Assembly: GCA_002914845.1 (NCBI GenBank)
Contig: JXTC01000158.1
Span: forward strand, 454,503-518,502
DNA: 64,000 bases
Direction: 5' to 3'
Source: Trema orientale
Lineage: Eukaryota; Streptophyta; Magnoliopsida; Rosales; Cannabaceae
Shown: positions 23,225 through 34,470 of the stretch, one piece after another
Layout of the letters: every line of letters begins with the position of its first letter
Position numbering within the stretch: position 1 is the stretch's first letter
Notes under the pieces: model-generated
The model's database searches: none
What the model was told of the DNA's origin: nothing
What the model saw: only the letters and a program-made list of their open reading frames with translations
Position numbers and translations under genes: made by a program

Positions 23225-23995
23225 TGCTAGACATACATTTCTAGTGGCTAGACATGTGTTCCTAATAGTTAGACATATGTCTTTAGTTGTTAGACAATAG
23301 TGTCTAGTGTTTAGACATAACTTTTTTATACACAAAATCGGCTCGACATTAGTGTCTACTCACTTGACAGAAGTGTCGATTATATAGACAGCGTGTCTAG
23401 TCGAAAGGGTGTCTAGCGCTTAGACAACAATTACTGGTTTATGGCTTAATAATTGTGTCTAACTTTGTCTGTCGATAACATAAATATTCAATCGCTCAGA
23501 TAAGACTCGGAAATACCGTTAAGTAGAGTCTATATGATTCAATTTCTTCCATTTTAAACAATCTGCCTATAAATTAGACAGACCTCTCTATCCAGATCTG
23601 GATTTCTTCTTCGCAGCTTTTTAGACAAGACTCGACAATACTATCGAGTAGAGTCAATATTGTACAATTTCTCACCTTCTAGACAGGCTGTCTACAAATT
23701 AGACATATCTGTCTATCCAGATATGATTTTCTTCTATGCAGTTTTTTAGACTAGACTTGACAATACTCTCAAGTGGAGTCGATATTATACAATTTATCAC
23801 CTTCTAGACAGTTTGTCTAGCAATTAGACAGATCTGTCTATTTAGATCTGAGTTTCTTCTGTGCAATTTTTCAAAACAATACTCGACAATACTATCGAGT
23901 AGAATCAATACTATATAATTTCTCACCTTCTAGACAGGCTGTCTAGAAATTAGACAGTCTTGTCTATCCAGATCTGGGTTTCGTCTTCGTAGCAG
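23225..23995. repeat. TAGACA/TGTCTA repeat array, last block
   Basis: Contains a tandem sub-array with period about 115-125 bases: units read CTAGACAGgcTGTCTA.aAATTAGACA followed by TCTGTCTATCCAGATCTG and TTTCTTCT.CGCAG, seen from about 23560, 23680, 23800 and 23925. The GTCGA-type variants (ACTCGACAATACTATCGAGT) form their own short palindromes. Confidence 0.75.
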
Positions 23996-24029
23996 GACTC
24001 GTTATTTTACAACCCAGTTTCTAGTTTAT

Positions 24030-24560
24030 ATGTTTTCAGGCTCAAAAATTGACCAAATACTTTCTACTTTTCATTATAGTTTCAAGTTCTACTACAAAAT
24101 AACTTATAATTCACAAATCAAACTCACATTCGCAAAGAAAGATTAATGACAAAGAAACATCTTTTACTTACTTTAACCTTCGAAATGGAGGACCATTTAT
24201 TTCTCTGTTAAAGTGTAGAAATCAGGACTCTAAGCTTTCTGGTTACTTACTCTAAGCTTTCAGCTGAAATATGTTTTCCAGTGACTCCAAGCTTTTGGCG
24301 GCAATGATGTGATAATAGCGAGGGAGGAGGTACGAGTGAGGAAAAATGGAAATAGGGAAAAATTTTGAAAATGGTTTAGTCACAATAATAAACTCCAAAA
24401 TAATTTCAGAGGGCATATAGGTCTTCACAACTAAACTTTTACTTAAAAAGTATACACACTCAAAAACTCAAAAACTATGAAAAATGGTGTATTTCTACAA
24501 AATCACTATGTGAAAAAGGTATTCTTCAAATGACCCTTATTTACAGGGTTTGCTATTGCG
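24030..24560. repeat. Direct repeat flank B of the TAGACA element
   Basis: Second copy of the segment at 19640-20280, ending with the same GGTGTATTTCT..AAAATC wording and followed by ACCCTTATTTACAGGG. Together with flank A it suggests a repeated mobile element carrying TAGACA arrays. Terminal inverted partners were not identified. Confidence 0.5.
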
Positions 24561-24880
24561 TGTTAAAGAGTAAAATCTTTTATATCTTACGTGACATTTC
24601 CCAACATATGTAACACCATAATTGAACTTAATTATATTACTAAGACAGATCCAACCTTAACGCCTCAGATTGATTCATCTGGACATTAACACCTTAAGAA
24701 CCTACCAAAACGGAAAAAACAAAGGGTCCCAAGCCAAACTAAGAAAAGAGACACATCTGGATTATTCATTTGGATTACCTGAGATACAAGGTTTGCTCAT
24801 AAATTGGACCATGTGAAGCGTCTTTTCGAATATTAATTGGACCACATGTGAAGACTAGTCTTCGTCCATACATTGATTGG
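24561..24880. other. RLK2 distal upstream region
   Basis: No gene. The words AAATTGGACCATGTGAAG and TAATTGGACCACATGTGAAG recur 40 bases apart at about 24800-24860, a small local duplication. Confidence 0.4.
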
Positions 24881-25045
24881 ACAGACAAATCGTCGTTGAT
24901 TTTTTATCCTTCGTGGAAATTTTTAGCTTCTATGCTTGTTTGTTGGCCAGCTTTTGATGGTTCAAACATATATGTTAATTAGAACAATAACAACTACTGT
25001 ACTGAACAGTAGTCTAAAAAAATTTAGCAGCCTTCCACAACTCCC
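24881..25045 (+). promoter_or_regulatory. RLK2 proximal upstream region
   Basis: GTCGTTGATTTTTTATCC..CGTGGAAATTTTTAGCTTCT matches the conserved RLK1 promoter block (GTCGTTTTCCGTTGCC..TGTGGAAAATTTAGTTTCT). No convincing TATA box is visible at the usual distance, so the start of transcription is not placed. Confidence 0.4.
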
Positions 25046-27505
25046 ATGGATTTCCATATTATTTTCCTTCTTCTTTCTTTGTTCCAAGCATCTCATCCTT
25101 CATCCACAGCCTTTGATACCCTAAAACAAGGTTCATCCCTATCAGTTGAAAAAGCAGAAACCGACGTTTTAGTTTCACCGAACGGTGACTTCACAGCAGG
25201 GCTTTTCTCTGTTGGGGAAAATGCTTTCTGCTTCGGTATATGGTTCACAAAATCCAAACCAACCAAAGTTTGGATCGCAAACAGAGATCAACCGGTCAAC
25301 GGAAGAGGGTCAACACTTTCCCTGAATAAACACGGTGAACTGGTCCTGCTTGATGCAGGTAAAGCTCCCGTCTGGACCACCGTTGCAACGACGTCCTTCT
25401 CCGCTGTGAAGCTGCAGCTCGAAGACACCGGAAACCTCGTTCTCCGTAGTTCAGAGAACGGCAAAATTGTCAGCCATTGGGAAAGCTTTAAATCGCCCAC
25501 TGATACGCTTCTTCCGCAGCAATATCTAACCTTGGACGCCAACCTTGTCTCATCCAAAAGCCAGACCAACTATTCTTCTGGTTATTACGATCTTTCCTTC
25601 GACGACGACAACATCCTCCGTTTGCGTTTTCAGGGTCCAGACCCGCACGTGTCCAGCGTGTACTGGCCGCCTCCGTGGCTCGTGTCTTACGAAGCCGGAA
25701 GATCTTCATACAACAACAGCAAAACTGCGGTGCTAAACTCTATAGGCAACTTCTCTTCGTCTGACGATCTCGTAGTCTCAGCCACGGATTATGGAGCGGA
25801 GGTTAAACGGCGATTAACCCTTGATCCGGACGGTAATCTTCGAATGTACAGTTTCGAGGCCAAAACTAGGACGTGGGTTGTTACTTGGGAAGCCTTCGGG
25901 GAACCATGCAGGATTCATGGAATCTGTGGGGCTAATAGTTTTTGCAATTACAACCATGATTCTGGCAGGATTTGCTCTTGTGTACCGGGATTTAAAATGA
26001 GAGATCATTCCAACTGGGCTTTTGGGTGCGAACCGGATTTCCAACTGAACTCTAATCAAGAGACTGGTTTTCTCCGCATTTCAAACGCCGAATTCTACGG
26101 CTATGACAGAGGTTACTTTGAGAATCATACACTAAAGGAATGCGAAGAAGAGTGCTTAAAGTTGCCAGTGTGCAAAGCTTTCCAGTATAAAGTTATGGTT
26201 GGTGTACTTAATCCGGTTTACCAATGTTATCCTAAGGCACTACTACTTAATGGGCATCGCACATCCAGTTTCCAAGGAGATGTCTATGTAAGACTCCCCA
26301 AAGCTAATCTTTCGTTTTATCAGAAGCCCTTGGAAGAAATAAACTTATTACAGTGTTCTTCTGATCTCAAGTCGGTGAAGCTAGAAAGAACATATAGAAA
26401 GGCCCATCAAAGTGGACACTCGAAGGTTTTGGTTTGGGTCGCCATTGCATTGGCAGGAGTAGAGTTCATCTGTGTCTCTGTTGTGCTCTGTTTCTTGTAC
26501 TTGACCAAGAAAGATAACAAAACTTCAGACGATCGGGGTGGTTACTCTCTCGCCATGGCGACCAGATTTCAGCAGTTCACCTACTCTGAGCTCAAAAAGG
26601 CGACGACTGGATTTCGAGACGAAATCGGAAGCGGTGCCGGAGGCACTGTCTACAAAGGTGTGTTATTGGACGGTCGAGTTGCGGCGATCAAGCGGTTGAG
26701 GGAAGCCAACCAAGGAGAAGCCGAGTTCTTGGCGGAAGTAAGCACAATTGGGAGGCTGAACCACATGAACTTGATCGAGATGTGGGGATATTGCGCAGAG
26801 GGAAAGCACAGACTTTTGGTGTATGAGTACATGGAGCACGGTTCTCTAGCGGACAATCTGAACAACTCTAACGACGTCGTACTCGATTGGGAGAAGAGGT
26901 TGGCCATAGCAGTGGGAACGTCGAAAGGGCTAGCTTATTTGCATGAAGAGTGCTTGGAGTGGGTTTTGCACTGTGACGTGAAGCCTCAGAACATTCTTTT
27001 AGACTCCAATTACGTCCCCAAAGTCGCAGATTTCGGTCTATCAAAGCTTCTAAACAGAGGAGAGTCTCATGATTCGAGCTTCTCGAGGATCCGAGGGACG
27101 AGAGGTTACATGGCGCCCGAGTGGGTTTACAACCTTCCCATTACTTCTAAAGTGGACGTCTATAGTTATGGGATTGTGGCACTGGAACTGGTGACCGGAA
27201 GGAAACCAACCGGCATACAGATGCTTGACGGAGGAGGGACAGTGGAACAGGGGAGATTGGTGACGTGGGTGAGAGAGAAAATGAACGCAGCGGCTTCGAC
27301 GACGACAACGGCGACGGAATCTTGGCTCGATGAAATTGCCGATCCAATGATGGACTTCGGGGAGTTTGATAAGGTGAAGATGGAAGTCTTGGTTAAAGTG
27401 GCTTTGCAATGTGTTGAAGAAGACAAGGAAGCTAGACCAACCATGCGTCAGGTTGTGGAGATGCTCCAAAGCCATGAAGACGAACGTGCCATGCTTTTTA
27501 ACTAG
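25046..27505 (+). CDS. RLK2: G-type lectin receptor-like Ser/Thr kinase, ZmPK1-like
   Basis: An 819-residue single-exon membrane receptor kinase, the sister of RLK1. The leader MDFHIIFLLLSLFQ parallels that of RLK1. Bulb-type lectin domain about 28-155 (VWIANRDQP, SPTDTLLP); EGF-like cysteines 288, 294, 300, 310, 312, 328; PAN-like region about 340-418; membrane span about 460-486. Kinase: Gly loop GSGAGG (528-533), K549, HCDVKPQN 642-649, DFG 662-664, MAPEW 689-693. It is also non-RD. It differs from RLK1 by a longer Thr-rich run (STTTTAT, 751-757) in the C-lobe and by substitutions concentrated in the ectodomain; the kinase is nearly identical. This pattern fits a receptor array where sensing changes faster than signalling. 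Start chosen because it gives an intact signal peptide; an upstream frame at 24936 is in another phase. Confidence 0.95.
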   Translation: MDFHIIFLLLSLFQASHPSSTAFDTLKQGSSLSVEKAETDVLVSPNGDFTAGLFSVGENAFCFGIWFTKSKPTKVWIANRDQPVNGRGSTLSLNKHGELVLLDAGKAPVWTTVATTSFSAVKLQLEDTGNLVLRSSENGKIVSHWESFKSPTDTLLPQQYLTLDANLVSSKSQTNYSSGYYDLSFDDDNILRLRFQGPDPHVSSVYWPPPWLVSYEAGRSSYNNSKTAVLNSIGNFSSSDDLVVSATDYGAEVKRRLTLDPDGNLRMYSFEAKTRTWVVTWEAFGEPCRIHGICGANSFCNYNHDSGRICSCVPGFKMRDHSNWAFGCEPDFQLNSNQETGFLRISNAEFYGYDRGYFENHTLKECEEECLKLPVCKAFQYKVMVGVLNPVYQCYPKALLLNGHRTSSFQGDVYVRLPKANLSFYQKPLEEINLLQCSSDLKSVKLERTYRKAHQSGHSKVLVWVAIALAGVEFICVSVVLCFLYLTKKDNKTSDDRGGYSLAMATRFQQFTYSELKKATTGFRDEIGSGAGGTVYKGVLLDGRVAAIKRLREANQGEAEFLAEVSTIGRLNHMNLIEMWGYCAEGKHRLLVYEYMEHGSLADNLNNSNDVVLDWEKRLAIAVGTSKGLAYLHEECLEWVLHCDVKPQNILLDSNYVPKVADFGLSKLLNRGESHDSSFSRIRGTRGYMAPEWVYNLPITSKVDVYSYGIVALELVTGRKPTGIQMLDGGGTVEQGRLVTWVREKMNAAASTTTTATESWLDEIADPMMDFGEFDKVKMEVLVKVALQCVEEDKEARPTMRQVVEMLQSHEDERAMLFN

Positions 27506-28339
27506 TTCAAGACTAGCAATAAACACGTTAAAATTTTGTTGTGTATTTAGTTTTTTTCTAAGTGTGTGAACTATGAAATATGAAGTGAATCTTGATACGC
27601 ATAAGCAGATCATGAGGCAGCACCATAATACGACTTCGCTCCTTAACGCGATGAAAGCTATAAATTGTTTGCTTTATGCTGTTTGTTTGTTTGTTTTTTC
27701 TTTTTAAATTACTTTTCTTCTTCTTCTTTTTTTTTTTTTCTTTTTAGGAGATTCATGGCAAGGGTTAAGGATTAATAATTACATAATTTGTTTTAAAAAA
27801 TCAATTAAATGAATGTATGTATATATTTGAACATATATGAGTACGTGGAGCAGTGAAAAATTGCCAGAATATGGTATTAATAGGAAATTTTTAAAAAGGG
27901 TAATATAGATAATACTTGATTTATATGACATTAAAGTAAGTGAAAAAAATACAACAAAATTTTGGGGGAAAAAAAAAAAAAGCATTTGGCGTAGTCAGTT
28001 TTATCTCTTAGATTGGGGTCAGGACCCGGGAATATCTAAGTTTTAATTTATTAAAAGGAAGGAAAGAACCGAGTCATTGTTTATAGTCTCATCAAGCCAG
28101 TGTTCCAATTAGATCAGTGAATATAACACTATACGTAAAGAATAATATTATGGGACTTGGTGCCCAACATAAAGTGGAATTCTGTTACAGAATTATTATA
28201 ACTACACATTAAGTTACAGAATGATTATAATTAGAATAGTCACCTAATAACAAGTTGTGGTATTATTTTCAAATTCATTCAAATGCTTTCTGGGACGGGG
28301 TACATCGTTTGTGAAACGCATATCATTACCAAAATTTTA
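27506..28339. other. RLK2 3' flank and spacer
   Basis: The first 140 bases match the RLK1 3' flank. The rest is AT-rich with T-runs (27726-27745) and an A-run (27970-27981); no gene. Confidence 0.4.
27518..27523 (+). terminator. Candidate poly(A) signal of RLK2
   Basis: AATAAA 13 bases after the stop codon. Plant poly(A) signals are loose and this one is very close to the stop, so it is a candidate only. Confidence 0.3.
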
Positions 28340-28619
28340 TTTTCGTTAGGAGTTGGTTCTGGCTGTAATACTTTCACCGACGAAACATGAAGCGCCGGTA
28401 TAGGTATAAACGCGTCGCGAAAGAGTCTATTCGCCAATGAGTTGTTTGTTTCGTCGGAAGTTGACTTTCATAGATGCTTTCACCGACTACAGATGCCGAT
28501 GACAAAAACGTGTCGGTTAATATGTAATTACCTTTGCCGACGGGTTTTCTACATTTTCACCGGCACGTCGTTCCGTCGGTGAAGGCCTTAAATATTGTTG
28601 AACCTCTCGACATGTTAGT
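28340..28619. mobile_element. CACTA-like subterminal fragment (tentative)
   Basis: Contains several TTTCACCGACxA/G words plus inverted CGTCGGTGAA and GCCGACGGG forms (28370-28590). GC-rich CACCGACG repeats in both orientations are typical of subterminal regions of some plant CACTA derivatives. Neither CACTA terminus is visible. Confidence 0.35.
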
Positions 28620-28628
28620 TAAAAGTAT
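28620..28628. repeat. 9-bp target duplication, left
   Basis: TAAAAGTAT, matched by TAAAAATAT at 28804-28812 (8 of 9), flanking the short element between. Confidence 0.65.
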
Positions 28629-28803
28629 GGGCGCGTCTACAATAGGGGCGTCCCTACGTAGGGCCCTGTCTATACACCATTGGATGGGAATCTGTGTATA
28701 AGTAAATTTCTCACAGATTCCCGTTATTCCTCACAGATTCCCATCCAACGGTGTATAAAGGGTGGCCCTCCTACGTAGGGGCGCTCCTACTGTAACCCTC
28801 CCC
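28629..28803. mobile_element. Mutator-like MITE, copy 1
   Basis: A 175-base near-palindrome. The left end GGGCGCGTCTACAATAGGGG continues CGTCCCTACGTAGGG; the right end inverted reads GGGGAGGGTTACAGTAGGAG then CGCCCCTACGTAGG. Inner inverted words TTGGATGGGAATCTG and CAGATTCCCATCCAA follow. Flanking 9-bp direct repeats point to the Mutator superfamily. A second copy sits at 44522-44693. It is notably GC-rich at the ends for this genome. Confidence 0.8.
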
Positions 28804-28989
28804 TAAAAATATACTAGAGTAGTTACGTACTTATAGATATGCCCTCAGCTATTTTATAACTAAAAATAGTAAGTATCTTGCTAAAATTGCTAAATGGGAT
28901 AAACCATTTTAGTAAAACATTTCTTTCAAATTTTTCGGTCCAACGCTACTTAAGTGGAAAGACACTTGACTCCATTAGATTTTGCCTAA

Positions 28990-29220
28990 AAAACAGTGCA
29001 GTATTCTATTGTTGTTCTTAACAACCATGTAGAATTACAAAAAACATACTGGTGCTGAAAGAGACTTTTCCTTTTTATATATCATTAAAAATTAACCAGT
29101 TGGAGTCTTAATATTTGAAATGTACATAACAAAAAGCATGTAGAAGATCGACATAGGCAACAACTGGGCTGTGTGATGGCACACCAATGGTCGGACTTGG
29201 GATAATATGACTCGTTAGAA
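28990..29220. repeat. Segment repeated in inverted orientation upstream of RLK4
   Basis: GAGACTTTTCC..ATATATCATTAAAAATTAACCA..AATATTTGAAAT..GAAGATCGAC..GGCTGTGTGATGGC..CACCAA..GTCGGACTTGG matches the reverse complement of 51765-51990 over about 170-230 bases. It is either a remnant of the flank of another RLK copy or a shared old repeat. Confidence 0.6.
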
Positions 29221-29386
29221 GAAAAAAAGATTCTGTAGGAAAGATTTGATTTACTCGATGGTCATGTCACCTTAGTGGACTTTTAGGTCCAAATCTTTGG
29301 TTTAAAGCTATGAGTTAAATTACTATTTATATGTCAATAATTACTCCTTTAGATAGGAGAGTCATCATGAGAATAATATAACTCAT

Positions 29387-29497
29387 GATATTCCCATTAC
29401 GGCATGCCACATGTATCGAACACATCTCATTCACTAAACCAAAAGATTAGTGATATTTCCATTACGGCATGCCACATGTATCGAACACATCTCATTA
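29387..29497. repeat. Two-copy tandem repeat, period 65
   Basis: TGATATTCCCATTACGGCAT and following (29387-29432) is repeated at 29452-29497 with one change over about 46 bases, including GCCACATGTATCGAACACAT. Confidence 0.75.
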
Positions 29498-29876
29498 CAG
29501 AACTAGACAGGTGCATGCGTCTCCCAAAGAGTTGATAGAATATGCAGAACTAAAAAAAAGGCATAAAGCCATATTATAAAAACCACATATTTGATAGATG
29601 TTATAATTAGTTCTTTAGTCGAAGGCAGATGAACCAAGGAAGGCAATATTTAGGCTTTATTAGGGTCTGAAATCTAAAACCTGAACGAACTAAGTTAGCA
29701 TGGTAATATATTAGTAGAGGTAGTTTATATTAGTAGCCCCGGTTTAGAAACTTTTAATTAGCCTAGCTAAGTAACTTGAATACCTGATGAGACCTATAAT
29801 AAAACGAAAATGGATCGTACGTCGCAAGTCTCTGTTCCCCTGCCTGTCAATCCAACAGATTTTTACCAGCTTAGTA

Positions 29877-29881
29877 GAAAA
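29877..29881. repeat. Target duplication GAAAA, left of copia-1
   Basis: GAAAA directly before the LTR end TGTTGTGCAG, and again at 34931-34935 after the other LTR: the 5-bp duplication expected for copia integration. Confidence 0.75.
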
Positions 29882-30325
29882 TGTTGTGCAGTGGAAGCAC
29901 AACTACTCCAAATGTTTATATTTAATACTATGGCAATATTAAATACAAACTACCAACTAGCTATTGAAATTAACGAAAGCAGAAAATGCGCAGAAAATAC
30001 TAAATACAAAAATAAAGGAGAACACAAAATTTAGCAAGGTTCGGCAAATTACCTACGTGTGTTGTTGACCACTTTACTAACTTCAAAAAAAGGAAATACA
30101 AAATCTAAGTTATAATGCAAAAACACATAAACAAATAGAAAAAATAGGTAAAAACAAAACTATGGAGGTCCCGTCTTCACCAATAGGAAACTAATTTTGA
30201 GATGATTAAAACCAATTACAGAGGACTTTATTTATAGCCAACTGTAGACCCCAAATATTCATACACAAGTGATGTGGAACAAAGTGCAAAACAATTACAA
30301 AAGCTAACAAGCCAAAATTCTAACA
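29882..30325 (-). repeat. Copia-1 LTR (3' LTR on minus strand)
   Basis: A 444-base LTR. Plus-strand ends are TGTTGTGCAG and TTCTAACA, so on the minus strand it begins TGTTAGAATTTTGGCTTGTT. The adjoining inner sequence on the minus strand is AAGGTGGAGAT, a polypurine tract. It is homologous with 34471-34930 throughout. Confidence 0.9.
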
Positions 30326-30425
30326 ATCTCCACCTTGGCGAATTAGCAGGTCCCATCCAAATTTCCCCAATTCCCGTATCCTCTATCCATTATAGCAACG
30401 CCACTTTATGCGCTAAAAGATGCCA

Positions 30426-33400
30426 TCAAACTTGCAGGATGTTGATCAAATTCAAACAATGGTTGAACTTGATCGATGTCACCACCTTAGTCATCATATC
30501 TGCAGGATTCTCAGTAGTCCCAATCTTCTGAAGCAGTATCTTTCCTTCATCAATAATCTCCTATACAAAGTGATGTCGGATGTCAATATGCTTCATAGAT
30601 ATATAGTATACTGGATTCTTCGCTAAGTGAATGGCACTCTGACTATCAGAATAAATACAGACATACTCCTAAATAACTCCCAGCTCTTCCAGTAATCCTT
30701 GTAACCAAATAGCTTCCTTCACAGCCTCTGTAACTGCCATATACCCTGCCTCTATAGTAGACAAAGCAACTGTAGACTGCAAAGTAGATTTCCAACTGAT
30801 TGGTGCTCTTACAAATGTAAATACATATCCAGTAGTTGATCGATATTTATCCAAATCACCAGCGTAATCAGAATCAATATAACCAACCACACACTGACCA
30901 AGTCTATCATCCCACTCGAAAACTAAACCAACATCTACAGTCTTCAATAAGTACCGTATAATCCATTTCATAGCTTACCAATGATCTTTACCTGGATCAT
31001 GCATATACCTACTCATAACTCCAATTACATGTGAAATGTCAGGTCTCGTACACAACATCGCATGTATCAAGCTACCAACTGCATTTGAATACAGAACTGG
31101 TGACATGTACTCTCGCCCTATATCTGTACTCAGGGACAAAGACGCACTAAGCTTAAAATGAGGAGCAAGCGGTGTACTAACAGGTTTTGATTGTTCAGTT
31201 ATACCAAAACGCTGTAATACTTTCTTCAGATTTTGCTTCTGAGTCAAACTAACCTTGCCTCTCCCTTTATAGCTGCTAATCTCCATACTGAGAATCTTCT
31301 TTACTTCACTGAGATCCTTTATCTCAAACTCTTGATTTAACTGAGTCTTTAACTTCTTAATTTCTTCTTGACTCTTCGAAGCTATCATTATATTATTAAC
31401 ATACAAGAGTAGATAAATGAAAGACCCACCTCGAACCCTACGAAAATTCACATAACTATCAAACTTGCTTCTTGTGTACTTCTGACCCATCATAAACCGA
31501 TCAAATCACTTGTACCACTACCTTGGCGATTGTTTCAGCCCATAAAGCGATCTTTGCAGTTTGCAAACCCAATTTTCTTTTCCAGTAACCTTGAATCCTT
31601 CTGGCTGAGACATATAGATTTTCTCATCCAAATCACCGTGTAGAAATGTGGTTTTCACATCCAATTGAACTAATTCAAGATCCAATTACACTACCAAGGC
31701 TAATAAAATTCTATTGGAGGAATGTTTAACGAATGGAAAAAATACCTTATTGTAATCAATTCCTACCAACTGAGCATAGCCTTTCACTACTAATCTTACC
31801 TTGAAGTGAACATCATTCTTATCGGGAAATCTATCTTTCTTTGTATATACCCATTTGCACCCAATTGCCTTCTTGTTCTTTGATAGTTGAGCTACCTCCC
31901 AAGTTTCATTCTTCCAAAGAGACAACATTTCTTCCTCCATTGCTTTTTTCCACTGTTCATTTTGTGAACTTTTGACTGTATCTTTGTACGTGGAAGGAAC
32001 ATCATAATCTATAATGGGAAGTGCATAACCCACCATATCAACAAATCGAGCAGGTTTACAAATTTTACTTCTTGGCCTATTATGTACAATTGATTCTTGC
32101 TGCTGTTGAGGCTCTTAGGTCGGAACCTCTTCTTCATCTTCAGCATCCTCCTCTGCCAATAGAGTGTCACCACTATTTTCAACAACATTAGCTAGTACTA
32201 CTGTTGCCGTTTTCTCAAACTCCACCTGCTGCCGACTAGACTCCACCTGCTGTGGAATATTAATGGTCTTCTCTTAGTCTTCTGTTACCTTCTTCAATAT
32301 GGCAGACTCATCAAATTTAATATCCCTGCTAAAATCTTCCTCAGACTTAGACAATAAAGTCGGTATCCTTTTACACCTGAGCTGATACCCATAAATAATG
32401 CTTTCTAGGCTCTCGGATCTAACTAGGGTTCTTTCACATGATATTAGGCAGTGGAACCAAAGATATGTAAAGAATCATAATCACTAGCAGGTTTTCTAGA
32501 CCATACCTCAAGAGTGGTTTTGCCTCCAATTGCAATCGATGGTAAATAATTAATGAGATGACACGTATACGTAATTGCCTCAGCCTAAAAAGCTTTGCCC
32601 AACCCAGCATTGGACAACATACACCGAACCTTCTCCAGCAAAGTCCAATTCATGCGTTCTGCCACCCCATTCTGCTGTAGTATTTTTCTGACTGTAAAGT
32701 GACGCACAATACCTTCAGACTGGCAAACTCTCAAAAATGGATCACTCCTATATTCTCCACTGTTATCTAATCGAAGTCGTTTGATCTTTCTCTCCGTCTG
32801 AGTCTCAATCATCTTTTTCCATTTAAGGAAAACATCAAGCACGTCATCCTTAGTTTTCATTACATACACCCAAACTCTTCTGGAAAAGTCATCGATAAAA
32901 GTAACAAAATAGTGCATACCTCCCAAAGAAGCTGTCTAGGTAGGTCCCCATATATCTGAATGAACATAATCCAGAATACCCTTAGTATTATGAATTGTTG
33001 TGCCAAACTTCACTCTTGTCTGTTTTCCCAGAACGTAGTATTTATAAAAGTCTAACTTACAGGTCTTCACTCCTTTCAGTAAGCCTTGCTTCACTAAACT
33101 AAAGAAAGCTTTTTGTCCTGCATATCCCAAACGCATATGCCATAACCTGGTAATTTCTGAAGCTTCATCATCCTCAGAAACCATAGCAACTGATCCAATA
33201 ACTGTACTACCATTGTAGTAATACAAGTTATTTTTTCTTGTACCTTTCATTACCACCAAAGAGCCTGCAATGACTTTCAAAATTCCATATCATATAGACA
33301 TAGAGAAGCCTTTGGATTCTAAAGCTCCCAAAGAGATGAGATTCTTCTTCAATTTCGGTACATACCGAACATCTATCAGAACTCTAGTCGATCCATCATG

Positions 33401-34387
33401 ATTTTTCAATCGAATTGAACCTAGTCCAGCTGTTTTACATGATTCATCATTACCCATGTAAACAACTCCACCATTTAGCTCTTCAAATTTGAAGAACCAC
33501 TCCTTGTGAAGACACATATGGTAAGTGCAACCCGAATCTATAATCAACTCGTCATGCTGAGATGTTATCCGCTGACTAACTAGAGCAAAATCTGACTTAT
33601 CATCTTCAACTTCAGCTACATATGCATCAGAAGTAGCCTTGCCCTTGCTTTTATTCTGTAACTTTGGATAATCTTTCTTCCAATGCCCTTTCTCATGATA
33701 AAAGGCACATTCATCCTCACCAGGTCTTTCCTTCGAACGAGATCTACCCTCTCTTTTCCTATTTACGGCTTTGACTACGTCCCATGGCTGTAAGCGCTTC
33801 TGCTGGGATGTCCATATTCTCCTTTTGATCTTTTTTTCGAATCTCATGATTGTACAATACAGCATTCACTTCATCGAAGGATAATTTTTCTTACAGAGAT
33901 GATCTAGCTCATCAGGAAGGGACCCAATTAGCAACATTGTTTTATCCTCATCTTTAAAGGTTTCATCCAAATTCAACAAATCTGCAATCAACTGATTAAA
34001 AGTATCAACGTGGTCACCAATAGTTGTACCAGGCTTCAACTGGAGGCGGAAAAGTCTCTTCTTTAAGTATAGCCGGTTCTCATTACTCTTCTTCATATAT
34101 TTGTTCTCGAGCACCTTTCACAGCTTACTTGCAAAAGTCTCTCTCATGAATGGATACTTCTGTTCTCTACAAAGACATGAGCGGATCGTTCCACAAGCTT
34201 GATGATTGATCCTCTCCCATTCTTTATCATCCATCTTCTCCGGTTTCGTTTCCTCCAGAGCAATATCCTGATCTTGTTGACATAAATCATCTAATACCTC
34301 GCACTGCCATAAGCCGAAGTTATTTCGGCCATCAAATTTTTCCACATCGATTTTTGCACTAGTCACAATCTTCATCTTTGCCGGCAT
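30426..34387 (-). pseudogene. Copia-1 gag-pol, inactivated
   Basis: A Ty1/copia polyprotein gene on the minus strand, broken into several frames. Gag begins at 34387 (MPAKMKIV) and a stop interrupts it near 34117; a zinc knuckle CAFYHEKGHWKKDYP (two of three Cys replaced by Tyr) and the protease DSG follow (33290-33865). Then come gag-pre-integrase (32936-33280), integrase with FIDDFSR, DNSGEY and NGVAERMN (32585-32926), reverse transcriptase (31686-32036 and 30975-31493) with YVNN where YVDD is required, and RNase H with DSDYAGDLDKYRSTTGY (30669-30971) through a tail ending near 30426. The lost catalytic Asp pair and knuckle cysteines mean it cannot replicate alone. It resembles plant copia elements of the TNT1-like kind. 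Confidence 0.92.
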
Positions 34388-34452
34388 TGACGAAGATTCT
34401 GATATTTCTGCTAATATTTCAAATAGCTACCAAACAAAGTCTAGGGCGAACC

Positions 34453-34470
34453 TGCTTCTCTTATACCACT
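34453..34470 (-). other. Copia-1 primer binding site
   Basis: Just inside the 5' LTR the minus strand reads TGGTATAAGAGAAGC, near to TGGTATCAGAGC, the complement of initiator Met-tRNA 3' end used by most plant copia elements. Confidence 0.65.

Noticed and set aside
19130..24010. CRISPR-like impression from regularly recurring TAGACA words
   Set aside because: Repeats are six-base words in both orientations with irregular spacing, no uniform repeat-spacer structure, and the genome is a plant.
27050..27613. 187-residue minus-strand open frame over the RLK2 3' end
   Set aside because: It is antisense to the conserved kinase C-lobe, has no recognisable domain, and similar antisense frames appear in the same position of the other RLKs because of codon composition.
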